Below are positions 52,297-61,000 of a stretch of DNA of 64,000 nt, in pieces. Position 1 is the first letter of the stretch, and every line of letters begins with the position of its first letter. The stretch comes from Oscillospiraceae bacterium (GTDB taxonomy: Bacteria > Bacillota > Clostridia > Oscillospirales > Acutalibacteraceae): contig CAJTCU010000001.1 in assembly GCA_910574935.1 (NCBI GenBank), positions 1 to 64,000 on the forward strand, read 5' to 3'. The notes under the pieces were generated by a model. That model did no database searches, was not told where the DNA came from, and worked only from the letters and a program-made list of their open reading frames with translations. The position numbers were made by a program, and so were the translations under genes.

Positions 52297-52773
52297 GCTA
52301 CAGCCCGATTCCCCTTGATCTCCTCCACAAGCCCCATCCCGGCAGGTTCTTTCCTTTCCACATCGGCCGGCAGCCGCGGGCTCTTCCCCGCAGATTATGT
52401 CAAAAGTGTAGTTGTCCAGCTCCTGGCGGACGTCCTGCGAAACCTTCTCATAGATGCTGTGCAGGCGGCAGTGCTCCCGGCCGCAGCTGTACTCTTCCTT
52501 TTGGCAGCGGCTTAGCATATAGGGGCCCTCCACGCTTTCGATGACCTGCAGCAGGGTGATCTCCCCCGCGGGCCGGGCCAAACTGTAGCCCCCCTTTGCC
52601 CCTTTAAAAGAGCAGACCATGCCTGCCTGCACCAGGCCCCGCAAAATCTTCAGGCAAAACCGCATGGGCACCTGCATCCCCTCCGAAACGGTTTTGGCGT
52701 CCCAGCGGCCGGGGTTTTTCGTCAAATATTCTACGATGCGCACGGCGTAGTCCGCCTCTAACGTCATTACCAT
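52294..52773 (-). CDS. Rrf2-family regulator with cysteine cluster
   Basis: 159 residues from the ATG 7 bases after GGGAG; a longer frame of 47 codons upstream is rejected. Winged helix: TLEADYAVRIVEYLTKN, ILRGLVQAGMVCSFKGAKGGY. Cys90, Cys97 and Cys102 have nearly the spacing of the Fe-S ligands in IscR/NsrR-type proteins. The last 30 residues add four more cysteines in a Gly-rich tail (RCGKERTCRDGACGG) and the stop codon TAA comes from dispersed repeat copy E, so the tail may have been changed by that insertion. Likely an Fe-S or redox-sensing repressor; no isc or suf genes are near. Confidence 0.88.
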   Translation of the reverse strand: MVMTLEADYAVRIVEYLTKNPGRWDAKTVSEGMQVPMRFCLKILRGLVQAGMVCSFKGAKGGYSLARPAGEITLLQVIESVEGPYMLSRCQKEEYSCGREHCRLHSIYEKVSQDVRQELDNYTFDIICGEEPAAAGRCGKERTCRDGACGGDQGESGCS

Positions 52774-53051
52774 GTTACATCTCCCAGCTGCCCTTAAGGT
52801 CGCGAGACGCTGTCTCGCGCTCTGCAAGCTTTTGAAAAAGCTTGAGCAAAACTTTTTATTCGACTTTTTCCGATTCCGTATGGCAAAGCCCTGCCGCGAT
52901 GCCGTAAGCGACATAAAACTTCAACCCCTTCGGGAAAGGGCCTTTACAGGCCCCACGCGCCCAGCGGGGTGGGCGAAGCTTCGGCAGCACGCTGGTAGCC
53001 CGTTGCCCCACCTAAAAAATCCCCGCTACGGGCAGGGCGGCGCTTGGCTGG
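52774..53051. other. Hairpin-rich spacer between rpoD and the Rrf2 gene
   Basis: No gene. Several perfect short hairpins: GCGAGAC/GTCTCGC (about 52800), AAGCTTTT/AAAAGCTT (about 52828), GGGCCT/AGGCCC (52938-52953). On the minus strand CCCGTAGCGGGGATTTTTTAG just past rpoD is a weak terminator. Confidence 0.5.
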
Positions 53052-54146
53052 TCAGTCCAGAAAATCCTTCAGCTTCTTGCTGCGGCTGGGGTGGCGCAGC
53101 TTGCGCAGGGCCTTGGCCTCAATCTGCCGGATGCGCTCCCGGGTCACGTTGAACTCCTTGCCCACTTCTTCCAGGGTGCGGCTGCGGCCATCCTCCAGGC
53201 CAAAACGCAGGCGCAGTACCTTCTCCTCCCGGGGGGTCAGGGTGTCCAGCACGTTGCCCAGGGTCTCCTTCAGCAGGGTGTGGCTGGCCGCGTCCTGGGG
53301 GGCGGGGGCGTCCGCGTCCTCTATAAAGTCTCCCAGGTGGCTGTCCTCCTCCTCGCCAATGGGCGTCTCCATAGAGACCGGCTCCTGGGCCACCCGCATA
53401 ATCTCCCGCACCTTTTCCACGGGCATTTCCAGCTCTTCGGCCACTTCCTCGGCGCTGGGCTCCCGGCCGTTGACATGCAGCAGCTGGCTGTTGGCTTTTT
53501 TCACCTTGTTGATGGTCTCCACCATATGCACTGGAATGCGGATGGTCCGGGCCTGGTCCGCAATGGCCCGGGTAATCGCCTGACGGATCCACCAGGTGGC
53601 ATAGGTGGAAAACTTAAACCCCTTGGTATAGTCAAACTTTTCCACTGCCTTAATAAGCCCCAGGTTGCCCTCTTGAATCAAGTCCAAAAACTGCATGCCC
53701 CGGCCCAGATACCGCTTGGCAATACTCACCACCAGACGCAGGTTGGCCTCGGAAAGGCGCTTTTTGGCGGCAGAGTCCCCATTTGTAATGCGTACCGCCA
53801 GATCCACCTCTTCCTCTGGGGTCAGCAAGGGCACCCGACCAATCTCCTTCAGGTACACCTTCACGGGATCGTCAATGGCAATCCCTTCCGTGCCACCGCC
53901 GCCCTCCATCTCCGCCGCCTCACCGGCTTTCACCAGTTCCACGTCGTCCAGCTGCATTTCGTCAAAGTCCTCCACAATCTCCACCCCTTGGGTCTCCAGG
54001 GTGTCGTAGAACTTTTCTATGTGTTCAGGGTCAAAATCCAGCTCGCCCAAAGCGTCCAAAATTTCCTTTGTGCTTAGCTGGCCCTTGGCCTTGCCAATTT
54101 CCACCAAATCTTTAATCACTGTTTTTTTATCCGGCTGTGCGCTCAT
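53052..54146 (-). CDS. rpoD: Primary RNA polymerase sigma factor (SigA/RpoD)
   Basis: 364 residues. Region 1.2 [21 protein letters not shown]; region 2 [39 protein letters not shown] with [13 protein letters not shown]; region 3 [12 protein letters not shown]; region 4 [17 protein letters not shown] and [21 protein letters not shown], read in segments. Short region 1.1, as in other Clostridia. Directs housekeeping transcription. Part of the dgt-dnaG-rpoD block, though repeat copy F now lies between dnaG and rpoD. The second in-frame ATG is used as start. Confidence 0.96.
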   Translation of the reverse strand: MSAQPDKKTVIKDLVEIGKAKGQLSTKEILDALGELDFDPEHIEKFYDTLETQGVEIVEDFDEMQLDDVELVKAGEAAEMEGGGGTEGIAIDDPVKVYLKEIGRVPLLTPEEEVDLAVRITNGDSAAKKRLSEANLRLVVSIAKRYLGRGMQFLDLIQEGNLGLIKAVEKFDYTKGFKFSTYATWWIRQAITRAIADQARTIRIPVHMVETINKVKKANSQLLHVNGREPSAEEVAEELEMPVEKVREIMRVAQEPVSMETPIGEEEDSHLGDFIEDADAPAPQDAASHTLLKETLGNVLDTLTPREEKVLRLRFGLEDGRSRTLEEVGKEFNVTRERIRQIEAKALRKLRHPSRSKKLKDFLD

Positions 54147-54155
54147 TTTTATTAC

Positions 54156-54314
54156 CATTCCTTTCTATTTCCCTGTGCCGCGTTTTCTATTCCCCGGGTA
54201 AAATCCTTTATAAATTTTCTTTGGGCCTCCAGCGGTTCAAAGCTGGCCCTGCCAGCCCTTGGCGTCCCGTCGGCTAAGACCAGAAGGCCGCCCCGGTTTG
54301 TCCCCTTTTGCCTT
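54156..54314 (-). other. Open stretch upstream of rpoD, possibly a remnant ORF
   Basis: Between copy F and rpoD one minus-strand frame stays open for about 50 codons (…LLVLADGTPRAGRASFEPLE, AQRKFIKDFTRGIENAAQGN) and stops right at the rpoD start. It has no start codon; going upstream it meets a TAA formed by the end of copy F. It could be the tail of a small gene cut by the repeat, or chance. Confidence 0.25.
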
Positions 54315-54479
54315 TAGGGCTTGTTTGAAAAATCGCAAACACCGCCTTTTTGCCCTGTCCGGGCGGATTTGTGTGTGGAAAATCCTCGTAATACGAACAT
54401 ATTCCTTGCGGTTTTCTTCGTCAAACCGCGCCCGCCAGGGCAAAAATCCGGCGCTTTCTCTATTTTCAAACAAGCCCTA
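54315..54479 (+). repeat. Dispersed inverted-terminal repeat, long subfamily, copy F
   Basis: 165 bp, TAGGGCTTGTTTGAAAAATC to ATTTTCAAACAAGCCCTA, the best preserved ends in the window. Inner arms TTTTTGCCCTGTCCGGGCGG and CCGCGCCCGCCAGGGCAAAAA pair as well. Located within the dnaG-rpoD operon. Confidence 0.92.
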
Positions 54480-54502
54480 AAAACGATACCGTTCGTCCCT
54501 TC

Positions 54503-56266
54503 TCACTGCTTATTCCTTTTCAGCTCCTCCATATATTCCTTCATCTCGCCGTCACTGGCGGTTTTCATCCAATCAGCGCCTCCCCGGGCGCTCTCGCCCC
54601 GCAAAATCTTTATATACTCCTTGGCGTCCGCACCGCTGGGGGGCGCCTCCCGGTGTTGGGCCAGCATCCTGCTTAGGTCAGACATCTCTTCTCCCGTCAG
54701 CTCCCCGGCAAGGTCCGCTAGGACGGCCGTGCCATGTATAGTCTTTCCCAATAAGGAAGCATATACTCTGCGGTTCCAGGCCGTCACGAATTTTTCCGGG
54801 GGCAGCAGCTCCTTTAGGGCCCCAGCCTTGTCCTGGTGCAGAAAAAGATAGGCGATGAGCCCCTCCTCGGCCAAAGCGGCCCGCAAGTGGTCCTTTTTCT
54901 CCGGATTGGCTCCGGCTTCCACAGCAGCCACCTCCATCTGGGACCGCACCAGCTGCCTCTGCTCCTTCCGGCGCTCCCGGCCCGCCAGCCGCCCTACAGT
55001 CTCAAGAATACGCCGCTTGTCCACCCCTGTCTCTTGAGAGAGCCGACCCGCGTACACCTCCTGCTCCATAGGGTCCGAAAGCTTTGAGAGCACCTGCTCC
55101 GCCGCCTCCCCCAGATACCGCACCCGGCCCTGGTCTGTGGATAGGTCGAACCGCTCCCGCAGCTTTTCCAGCCGGTACTCCACGTCGCTGCCGCCGCCCT
55201 CCAGCAGCTGTTTAAACCGCAGGGGGCCGTCCTTACCATAGTTGCGCATAAACTCGTCCGGGTCCTTGCCCCCGGGCACGGTGACTACCTTTACCCGCAG
55301 GCCGGCTTTTTTCAAGATAGGGATGGCCCGCTGGGTGGCCTTCTGCCCCGCCTGGTCCGAGTCGTAGCAGATCACCGCCTCGTCGGCATAGCGCTTGATA
55401 ACGCGGGCCTGCTCCTCGGTAAGGGAAGTCCCCAAAGAGGCGATGGCGTTCTCAAAGCCCGCCCGGTGCAGGGCAATGACGTCCATGTACCCCTCTGCCA
55501 AAATCAGCTGGCGGCTGCCCGTGTTCTTTGCCAGGTTCATGGCAAACAGCCCGCCGCTTTTGTGGTACACAGGGGTATCGCTGGTATTGATATACTTGGG
55601 TTTCTCGTCGGTAAGCACCCGGCCCCCAAAGGCCACTACATTGCCCCTAAGGTCGAAAATGGGGAACATGACCCGGCCCCGGTAGCGGTCAAAGGGCTTG
55701 CCCTTTTTCGAGAGCCGCGCTACGTCCGCCTGAACCATCTCGTCCACCGTATAGCCCTTGCTCCGCAGGTGGTTCACCAGGCCATACCAGTCCTCTGGGG
55801 CATAGCCCAGGCCAAAGCGCTTAATGGCAGCCGCATCCAGCCCCCGGCCCCGAAAATAATCCAGCCCCGCCTGGCCCTGTGGGGACATAAGGGTCTTGTA
55901 AAAGAAACGCCCGGCCTCCCGGTTGATCTCCATAATCCGCATCCGCAGCCGGGACATACTGCTGTCCATGCCCTCCTGGGGCAGCTGTAGGCCCGCCCGC
56001 TGGGCCAGCCACTTCACCGCGTCCTGAAAATCCAGGTGCTCGATCTCCATGACAAAGTTGATAACCCCGCCGCCCTTTCCACAGCCGAAGCAGTAGTAGG
56101 AATTATTTCCTGGGTAAAGGTTAAAGGAGGGGGTCTTTTCGTTGTGGAACGGACATAGCCCCAAAAGGTTTTTTCCCCGGCGCTTTAGATTTATATATTT
56201 GCCGGCAATGTCCTCAATGCGGCAGCGGTCCTCAAGCTCCCGGAGGAATTCGGGGGGAAAGGGCAT
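54503..56266 (-). CDS. dnaG: DNA primase
   Basis: 587 residues. Zinc-binding domain with Cys38, His41, Cys59 and Cys62 (CPFH...CFGC), RNA polymerase domain (RVMFPIFDLRGNVVAFGGR), TOPRIM with EGYMDVIALHRAGF and YDSDQAGQKA, and a C-terminal helicase-interaction region. Makes RNA primers for replication. Lies between dgt and rpoD in the usual macromolecular-synthesis order. Long inverted repeats precede it and copy F follows. Confidence 0.96.
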   Translation of the reverse strand: MPFPPEFLRELEDRCRIEDIAGKYINLKRRGKNLLGLCPFHNEKTPSFNLYPGNNSYYCFGCGKGGGVINFVMEIEHLDFQDAVKWLAQRAGLQLPQEGMDSSMSRLRMRIMEINREAGRFFYKTLMSPQGQAGLDYFRGRGLDAAAIKRFGLGYAPEDWYGLVNHLRSKGYTVDEMVQADVARLSKKGKPFDRYRGRVMFPIFDLRGNVVAFGGRVLTDEKPKYINTSDTPVYHKSGGLFAMNLAKNTGSRQLILAEGYMDVIALHRAGFENAIASLGTSLTEEQARVIKRYADEAVICYDSDQAGQKATQRAIPILKKAGLRVKVVTVPGGKDPDEFMRNYGKDGPLRFKQLLEGGGSDVEYRLEKLRERFDLSTDQGRVRYLGEAAEQVLSKLSDPMEQEVYAGRLSQETGVDKRRILETVGRLAGRERRKEQRQLVRSQMEVAAVEAGANPEKKDHLRAALAEEGLIAYLFLHQDKAGALKELLPPEKFVTAWNRRVYASLLGKTIHGTAVLADLAGELTGEEMSDLSRMLAQHREAPPSGADAKEYIKILRGESARGGADWMKTASDGEMKEYMEELKRNKQ

Positions 56267-56319
56267 GGAAGCCGCCTCCTTCGCAATAATTTTCTAGGGC
56301 CCCAGCGAACGACACATAG

Positions 56320-56410
56320 CGCGGTGAAGGGGCGTTAGGCCCCTTCCGACGGGGTGTGGGGGCGAGAAGCCCCCACTACCTTGCCGCAGGGCGCGCCCTT
56401 TGCGCCCGGA
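56320..56410 (-). repeat. GC-rich double-hairpin repeat, copy iv (inverted relative to copy iii)
   Basis: Its reverse complement contains CTGCGGCAAGG, GTGGGGGCTTCTCGCCCCCA, CACCCCGTCGGAAGGGGCC and AACGCCCCTTCACCGCG, the same order as copies ii and iii. Confidence 0.75.
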
Positions 56411-56460
56411 GGCCTTCTAGTGCTTCAGCACATTATGAGCATTTTCTTTGAAAATGCTCA

Positions 56461-56590
56461 TGCGCCCTTCGGGCGTTTTAGTGGGTGAGGGCCTACGGCA
56501 AGGCCGTGGGGGCTCCTCGCCCCCACACCCCGCCAGGGCGCTGCCCTGGACCCGCAAGGGGAAACCAGTTTCCCCTTGACCCCTACCGCG
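56461..56590 (+). repeat. GC-rich double-hairpin repeat, copy iii
   Basis: Opens GCGCCCTTCGGGCG, then CCTACGGCAAGGCC, hairpin GTGGGGGCTCCTCGCCCCCA, hairpin CCAGGGCGCTGCCCTGG, ACCCGCAAGG and hairpin GGGGAAACCAGTTTCCCC, ending TTGACCCCTACCGCG. Between it and copy iv lies a perfect 12-base stem, ATGAGCATTTTC with its complement (56435-56461). Confidence 0.75.
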
Positions 56591-56610
56591 TCCCGCGGCG
56601 TTTTACTCCG

Positions 56611-57627
56611 CTAGTTATTCCACGCCTTGGGGATAAACAGCTCCCGGTACACTGCCACCGCGTAGCGGTCGCTCATGCCTGCCACAAAGTCGCAGGCGGC
56701 GGTGTCCTCCCCCTCCTCTTCGGCAATCCTTCTCATGTACTCCGGCAGATTCTCCGGCTTTCGGTAGTGTTCATAGAGGCTCTCCAGAATATGGGGCACC
56801 TTGCGCTCCTCGCTTTTGGCATACTCGTTGCGGTACACCGCGTCGTACATAAACTGGTGCAGGGCCTGGTAGGCCTCAAAAGAGGCGGCGTCCATGCGCG
56901 GCTGGCCCTCTTGGCTCTCCCGCACCAGGGACATAATCAGCGCGGTAATCCGCCGGGTCTTGTTATCCCCCAGCTGGGCAGTGATTTCCCTGGGGATGTC
57001 CCCCTTGGTAAGCACCCCGGCCCGTATGGCGTCATCTATGTCATGGTTGATGTAGGCAATCCGGTCTGCCCAGCGCACCACCCGGCCCTCGGCGGTGGCG
57101 GCCTCCTGGCCCTCTGTGTGGCAGAGAACGCCGTTTTTCACTTCCCAGCTAAGGTTCAGGCCCTGGCCCTCCTTTTCCAGGCGCTCCACCACCCGCACGC
57201 TCTGGCGGTAGTGGCGGAAGCCTCCAGGGGCCAGCTGGTCCAGGGCCCGCTCCCCCGCGTGGCCAAAGGGCGTGTGCCCCAGGTCGTGGGCCAGGGCAAT
57301 GGCCTCGGTCAGGTCCTCGTTCAGGCGCAGGGCCCGGGCAATGGTCCGGGCAATCTGAGAGACCTCCAGGGTGTGGGTCAGCCGGGTGCGGTAGTGGTCC
57401 CCCTCTGGGGCCAGGAACACCTGGGTTTTGTGCTTCAGCCTGCGAAAGGATTTGCAGTGAATCACCCGGTCCCGGTCCCGCTGAAAGATCGTACGCAGGG
57501 GGCACTCTTCCTCTGGCCGGCCGCGGCCCTTGCTTTGGGCCGAAAGGGCGGCCCAGGGGGCCAGGGTCTGTTCTTCCAGGCGCTGATATTCTTCACGAAC
57601 TGTCACAGCACGCACCTCTCTCCTCAA
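56611..57627 (-). CDS. dgt: dGTP triphosphohydrolase-like HD-domain protein
   Basis: 338 residues. FQRDRDRVIHCKSFRRLKHKTQVF and RTRLTHTLEVSQIARTIA lead into the HD motif HDLGHTPFGHAGE; the group II dGTPase layout. Hydrolyses dNTPs to nucleosides and triphosphate, regulating pools for replication. It comes first in the dgt-dnaG-rpoD block, but 344 bases of repeats separate it from dnaG. Confidence 0.92.
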   Translation of the reverse strand: MRREVRAVTVREEYQRLEEQTLAPWAALSAQSKGRGRPEEECPLRTIFQRDRDRVIHCKSFRRLKHKTQVFLAPEGDHYRTRLTHTLEVSQIARTIARALRLNEDLTEAIALAHDLGHTPFGHAGERALDQLAPGGFRHYRQSVRVVERLEKEGQGLNLSWEVKNGVLCHTEGQEAATAEGRVVRWADRIAYINHDIDDAIRAGVLTKGDIPREITAQLGDNKTRRITALIMSLVRESQEGQPRMDAASFEAYQALHQFMYDAVYRNEYAKSEERKVPHILESLYEHYRKPENLPEYMRRIAEEEGEDTAACDFVAGMSDRYAVAVYRELFIPKAWNN

Positions 57628-57648
57628 TTTTGGAACTTTTGGCCTCGC

Positions 57649-57675
57649 TGGAAAACTTTTTAAAAAAGGTTTCCA
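57649..57675. repeat. Palindromic hairpin upstream of dgt
   Basis: TGGAAAACTTTTT with AAAAAAGGTTTCCA: near-perfect inverted repeat in the gap upstream of dgt. It may be a terminator for read-through from the minus-strand gene to the right. Confidence 0.5.
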
Positions 57676-57800
57676 AAACTTCGTTCATCACCCATTTGGA
57701 TTCTCGCCGGCGGACCGGGGATTTCCGTAGGCTTTCACAAGCTTTCATTTATATATACCCGCCTGGCCGCGAAAATACTTTTCCCCCCTGGAATTTCCCG

Positions 57801-57822
57801 GAAAAAATCCTCGGATTTTTTC
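57801..57822 (-). terminator. Terminator at the end of the YigZ-like gene
   Basis: GAAAAAATCC / GGATTTTTTC, a 10-base stem with a 2-base loop that overlaps the stop codon of the gene; the stem's own T6 ends it. Confidence 0.6.
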
Positions 57823-58444
57823 AAAGGGAATAGGGAAAGTACGCTTCCCCCCGCTCCGCCAAACTTACACGCCCTGCCGTGGCGTCGGCCAGGCGGCGCT
57901 CCAGCCCGGCCCGCCGCTGTGGCTCCAGATGAAAGCACAGGGTCACCCGCTCTAAAAAAACCGTGTCGTCCACCACGCCGCCGCACTCGGGCACAAGCAA
58001 CTGTACCCGGCCGTAGTCCTCATATCCACAAGCGGCCTCCAGCAGCAGGCAGGGCTTCATGCGCACCTTCTCCGCCGCGGCCAGGGCAATGCTGGCGGTG
58101 TGAGAATAGGCCCGTATCAGCCCGCCGCCCCCCAACAGGATTCCCCCAAAGTACCGGGTGGCCACCACCACCGCGTCGGTCACCCCCGCCTTTTTTAGGG
58201 TGTCGATCACTGGAATGCCCGCTGTGCCCTGGGGCTCGCCGTCGTCCGAAAAGCGCTGGACGCCCCCTTCCCGCAAAATATAGGCATACACATTGTGAGA
58301 GGCGTCCCAGTGCTCCGTCTTTTTTTTTGCAATAAAGGCCAGGGCCTCCTCCTCTGTGCTCACCGGGCGGCAGGCCCCCATAAACCGGGACTTTTTTTCC
58401 ACAAACTGGTCCGCGCCCTCTTGGCGCACTGTAATGTACTCCAT
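57821..58444 (-). CDS. yigZ: YigZ/IMPACT family protein
   Basis: 207 residues. EKKSRFMGACRPVSTEEEALAF, HNVYAYILREGG, the signature FSDDGEPQGTAGIPV and VVVATRYFGGILLGGGGLIRAYS mark the family; the C-terminal half is the ferredoxin-like DUF1949 domain. Related to the eukaryotic IMPACT regulator; bacterial function is not settled. Single gene with a terminator at each end. Confidence 0.92.
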   Translation of the reverse strand: MEYITVRQEGADQFVEKKSRFMGACRPVSTEEEALAFIAKKKTEHWDASHNVYAYILREGGVQRFSDDGEPQGTAGIPVIDTLKKAGVTDAVVVATRYFGGILLGGGGLIRAYSHTASIALAAAEKVRMKPCLLLEAACGYEDYGRVQLLVPECGGVVDDTVFLERVTLCFHLEPQRRAGLERRLADATAGRVSLAERGEAYFPYSL

Positions 58445-58618
58445 TGCCGCGCCTCCTTTTTTCCAAAATCTATCCTTCCATCAATCGCGGAATTGGGCGG
58501 CAAAGGCGGCGCACCTCTGCGTTGTCCTTTCACACTCCCGTTTTCTCCGCTGTTTTACGCTTTTCCGGCTTGCCGGTTCCTTCTACAAAGAAGCGGCAAA
58601 CTTATCCGTATGGAAAAA

Positions 58619-58642
58619 AGACGGCGCATTCCACGCCGTCTT
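58619..58642 (-). terminator. Terminator of the rpmE-DUF2087 operon
   Basis: AAGACGGCG / CGCCGTCTT stem followed on the minus strand by T6. Confidence 0.85.
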
Positions 58643-58648
58643 AAATCG

Positions 58649-58933
58649 CTACAAAAAAATTTCTTTTTGGGGCGCGTCCGCCGCCAGCCGGTAGGCCTTT
58701 CCATAGGAGTCCCGGTCCAAAAAGCGCCAGTCGCAAAGCGTCCGCCGCAGGGTGGCCGGGTCGCCAAAGCTGTGCCACTGGTTCAGCAGCCGGTTCACCT
58801 CTTTTTCGGTGTACTCTTGCCCGGTCTGGAACTTTTCCGCCAAATAACAAAGGGCCTCCCACTGCATGGGGCGCTTGGCGGGAAACTTTAACAGCCTGCC
58901 GTTCTCGTCTAAAAAATTTTTCAGCTGCTTCAT
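58649..58933 (-). CDS. DUF2087-domain protein
   Basis: 94 residues: LKNFLDENGRLLKFPAKRPMQ, ALCYLAEKFQTGQEYTEKEV, LLNQWHSFGDPATLRRTLCD and FLDRDSYGKAYRL match DUF2087, often appended to regulators but here free-standing. Starts 6 bases after the rpmE stop, so co-transcribed with it. Function unknown; the domain resembles a winged helix in layout. Confidence 0.85.
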   Translation of the reverse strand: MKQLKNFLDENGRLLKFPAKRPMQWEALCYLAEKFQTGQEYTEKEVNRLLNQWHSFGDPATLRRTLCDWRFLDRDSYGKAYRLAADAPQKEIFL

Positions 58934-58939
58934 CCGTGT

Positions 58940-59140
58940 TTATTTCAGGCCGTAGCGCTTCTTGAACATATCCACGCGGCCGCTGGTGTCCACCAGCTTC
59001 TGCTTGCCCGTAAAGAACGGGTGGCATTTGGAACATATTTCGACTTTGATGTTCTTCCTTGTGGAGCGGGTGTGGATCACATTGCCGCAGGCACAGGTAA
59101 TGGTGGTGTCCTGGTAGTCGGGATGTATATTCTCTTTCAT
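58940..59140 (-). CDS. rpmE: Ribosomal protein bL31
   Basis: 66 residues. [10 protein letters not shown] opening and [21 protein letters not shown] end are typical. Four cysteines at 16, 18, 36 and 39 make it the zinc-binding form (C+). Large ribosomal subunit. Own promoter, with DUF2087 downstream. Confidence 0.96.
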   Translation of the reverse strand: MKENIHPDYQDTTITCACGNVIHTRSTRKNIKVEICSKCHPFFTGKQKLVDTSGRVDMFKKRYGLK

Positions 59141-59177
59141 CGTTCGCTTTCACCTCTTTGTGGTCAAATATATAGGT

Positions 59178-59206
59178 ATTATACCACGCCGCACCGCAAA
59201 ATGCAA
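59178..59206 (-). promoter_or_regulatory. Promoter of rpmE
   Basis: Minus strand TTGCAT (59201-59206), 17 bases, TATAAT (59178-59183). Confidence 0.7.
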
Positions 59207-59403
59207 GAGAAAATATTCACGGCAGGCCAAGAGGCCGCGGCTCAATTTTTCTGGAAAAGCTATGGAAAAACCAGGCCAGAGATGCTATAATATAAAAATG
59301 AAAAGCTCTTGGCTCCGTACCGCTCTCTATTCGGGCCCAAAGGTCTTATCATCTTCGCCCCTTCATCCACGGCAAAACCCTAACAAAAGGAATGTGATCT
59401 TCT

Positions 59404-60960
59404 ATGCCAACAAAACCCTCATGGCTCACCCGTCAGGCCGGCATTCTGCTGCCGGTGAGCGCCCTGCCCTCCAAATACGGCATGGGCAGCTTTGGCAAAG
59501 CGGCCCGCGAATGGGTAGACTTTCTCTTTGCCGCCCATCAAAGCTGCTGGCAGGTGCTGCCCCTGGGCCCCACCAGCTTTGGCAACAGCCCCTACCAAAG
59601 CTACTCTGCCTTTGCCGGCGACCCCCTCTATATCGACCTGGACCTGCTGTGTAAAGCGGACCTGATCAAAGAAAAACGCTGCAAAAAACCCAGCTGGGGC
59701 CAGGACCCCGCCTGGGTGGACTATGACCTGGTCCGCAAAGAGCGGGAGCCTATTTTGCGCAAGGCCTTTGAGAATTTCAAAAAAGCCAAGGCCCTTACCC
59801 GTTTTCGCAAGCAAAACGCCGCCTGGGTGGAGGACTATGCCCTGTTTATGGCGCTGAAAGCCCAGAATGACGGCCGCCCCTGGTACCAGTGGGACCAGGC
59901 CCTGCGCCTGCGCCGGCCAGAAGCCCTAAAACAGGCCCGCACCCAGCTGAAGGACGACGTTGACTACCATGTGTTTACCCAGTTCCTGTTTTTTGAGCAG
60001 TGGCGGGACCTAAAAAAGTATGCCAACAAGAAGGGCGTCTCCATCATCGGCGACGCGCCCATTTACGTGTCTGGCGACAGTGCCGATGTGTGGGCCAACC
60101 CCGGGCTCTTTCAGCTGGACGAAAACAACCTGCCCACCCAGGTGGCCGGCTGCCCGCCAGACGCCTTTTCCGCCGACGGCCAGCTGTGGGGCAACCCCAT
60201 CTACCGCTGGGACGTGATGGAAGAGAACGGCTTCGCCTGGTGGATCGACCGGATTAAGGCCAACCTGGAGATGTTCGACATGCTGCGCATCGACCACTTC
60301 AGGGGCTTCGAAAGCTACTGGTCCGTGCCCTATGGGGACGAGACCGCCCGGGGCGGCAAATGGGTCAAGGGCCCGGGCTACAAATTTGTGGAGGCTGTCA
60401 ATAAGGCTGTGCCCGGCGCGCCCATCATTGCAGAGGACCTGGGCTTTTTGACCCCCGCTGTGAAAACCCTGCTTAAGCGCAGCGGCTACCCGGGCATGAA
60501 GGTCTTGCAGTTTGCCTTTACCTCTTGGGAGGACAGCAGCTACCTGCCCCACAACTACCCGAACCACTGCGTGGTGTACACCGGCACCCACGACAATGAC
60601 ACCACCCTGGGCTGGCTGCGGGGCGCGCCCCAGGAGGACCGGGAGATGGCCCAGGACTACCTGGGCTTTACCCACGAGCTGGACGGCCTATGGGCCATGA
60701 TCCGGGCGGCTTTGACCAGCGTGGGCAATCTGGCGGTGATTCCCATGCAGGACTATTTGGGGCTGGGCAGCCAGGCCCGCATGAACACGCCCTCTACCGT
60801 GGGGCCCCAGAACTGGAGCTGGCGCATGGAACCGGGCGCCTATGACCAAGGGCTGGCGGCAAAAATCGCCCGGCTCACCGATATTACCGCCCGAACCGCG
60901 GTGGCGCCGGAGACACCCAAGAAGAAAAAGAAGAAAAAAGACGGCGCTTCGGAGAAATGA
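59404..60960 (+). CDS. malQ: 4-alpha-glucanotransferase
   Basis: 518 residues, GH77. [19 protein letters not shown] opens it; catalytic nucleophile Asp in [14 protein letters not shown], acid/base Glu in [11 protein letters not shown], and Asp in GTHDNDTT. The C-terminus has an odd run of Lys ([14 protein letters not shown]). It transfers glucan segments between oligosaccharides, with GlgP releasing glucose-1-phosphate. AAAGGAATG precedes the start; TATAAT at 59286-59291 is a possible -10 box without a clear -35. Forms an operon with glgP, 40 bases downstream. Confidence 0.95.
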   Translation: MPTKPSWLTRQAGILLPVSALPSKYGMGSFGKAAREWVDFLFAAHQSCWQVLPLGPTSFGNSPYQSYSAFAGDPLYIDLDLLCKADLIKEKRCKKPSWGQDPAWVDYDLVRKEREPILRKAFENFKKAKALTRFRKQNAAWVEDYALFMALKAQNDGRPWYQWDQALRLRRPEALKQARTQLKDDVDYHVFTQFLFFEQWRDLKKYANKKGVSIIGDAPIYVSGDSADVWANPGLFQLDENNLPTQVAGCPPDAFSADGQLWGNPIYRWDVMEENGFAWWIDRIKANLEMFDMLRIDHFRGFESYWSVPYGDETARGGKWVKGPGYKFVEAVNKAVPGAPIIAEDLGFLTPAVKTLLKRSGYPGMKVLQFAFTSWEDSSYLPHNYPNHCVVYTGTHDNDTTLGWLRGAPQEDREMAQDYLGFTHELDGLWAMIRAALTSVGNLAVIPMQDYLGLGSQARMNTPSTVGPQNWSWRMEPGAYDQGLAAKIARLTDITARTAVAPETPKKKKKKKDGASEK

Positions 60961-61000
60961 TGATAAAACTTATATTATTTTACCGAAAGGAATGTTCCCT

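Noticed and set aside
60842-61000. Upstream extension of glgP into malQ
   Set aside because: The Arg/Lys-rich extension is malQ sequence in another frame; the ATG at 61001 has the ribosome site.
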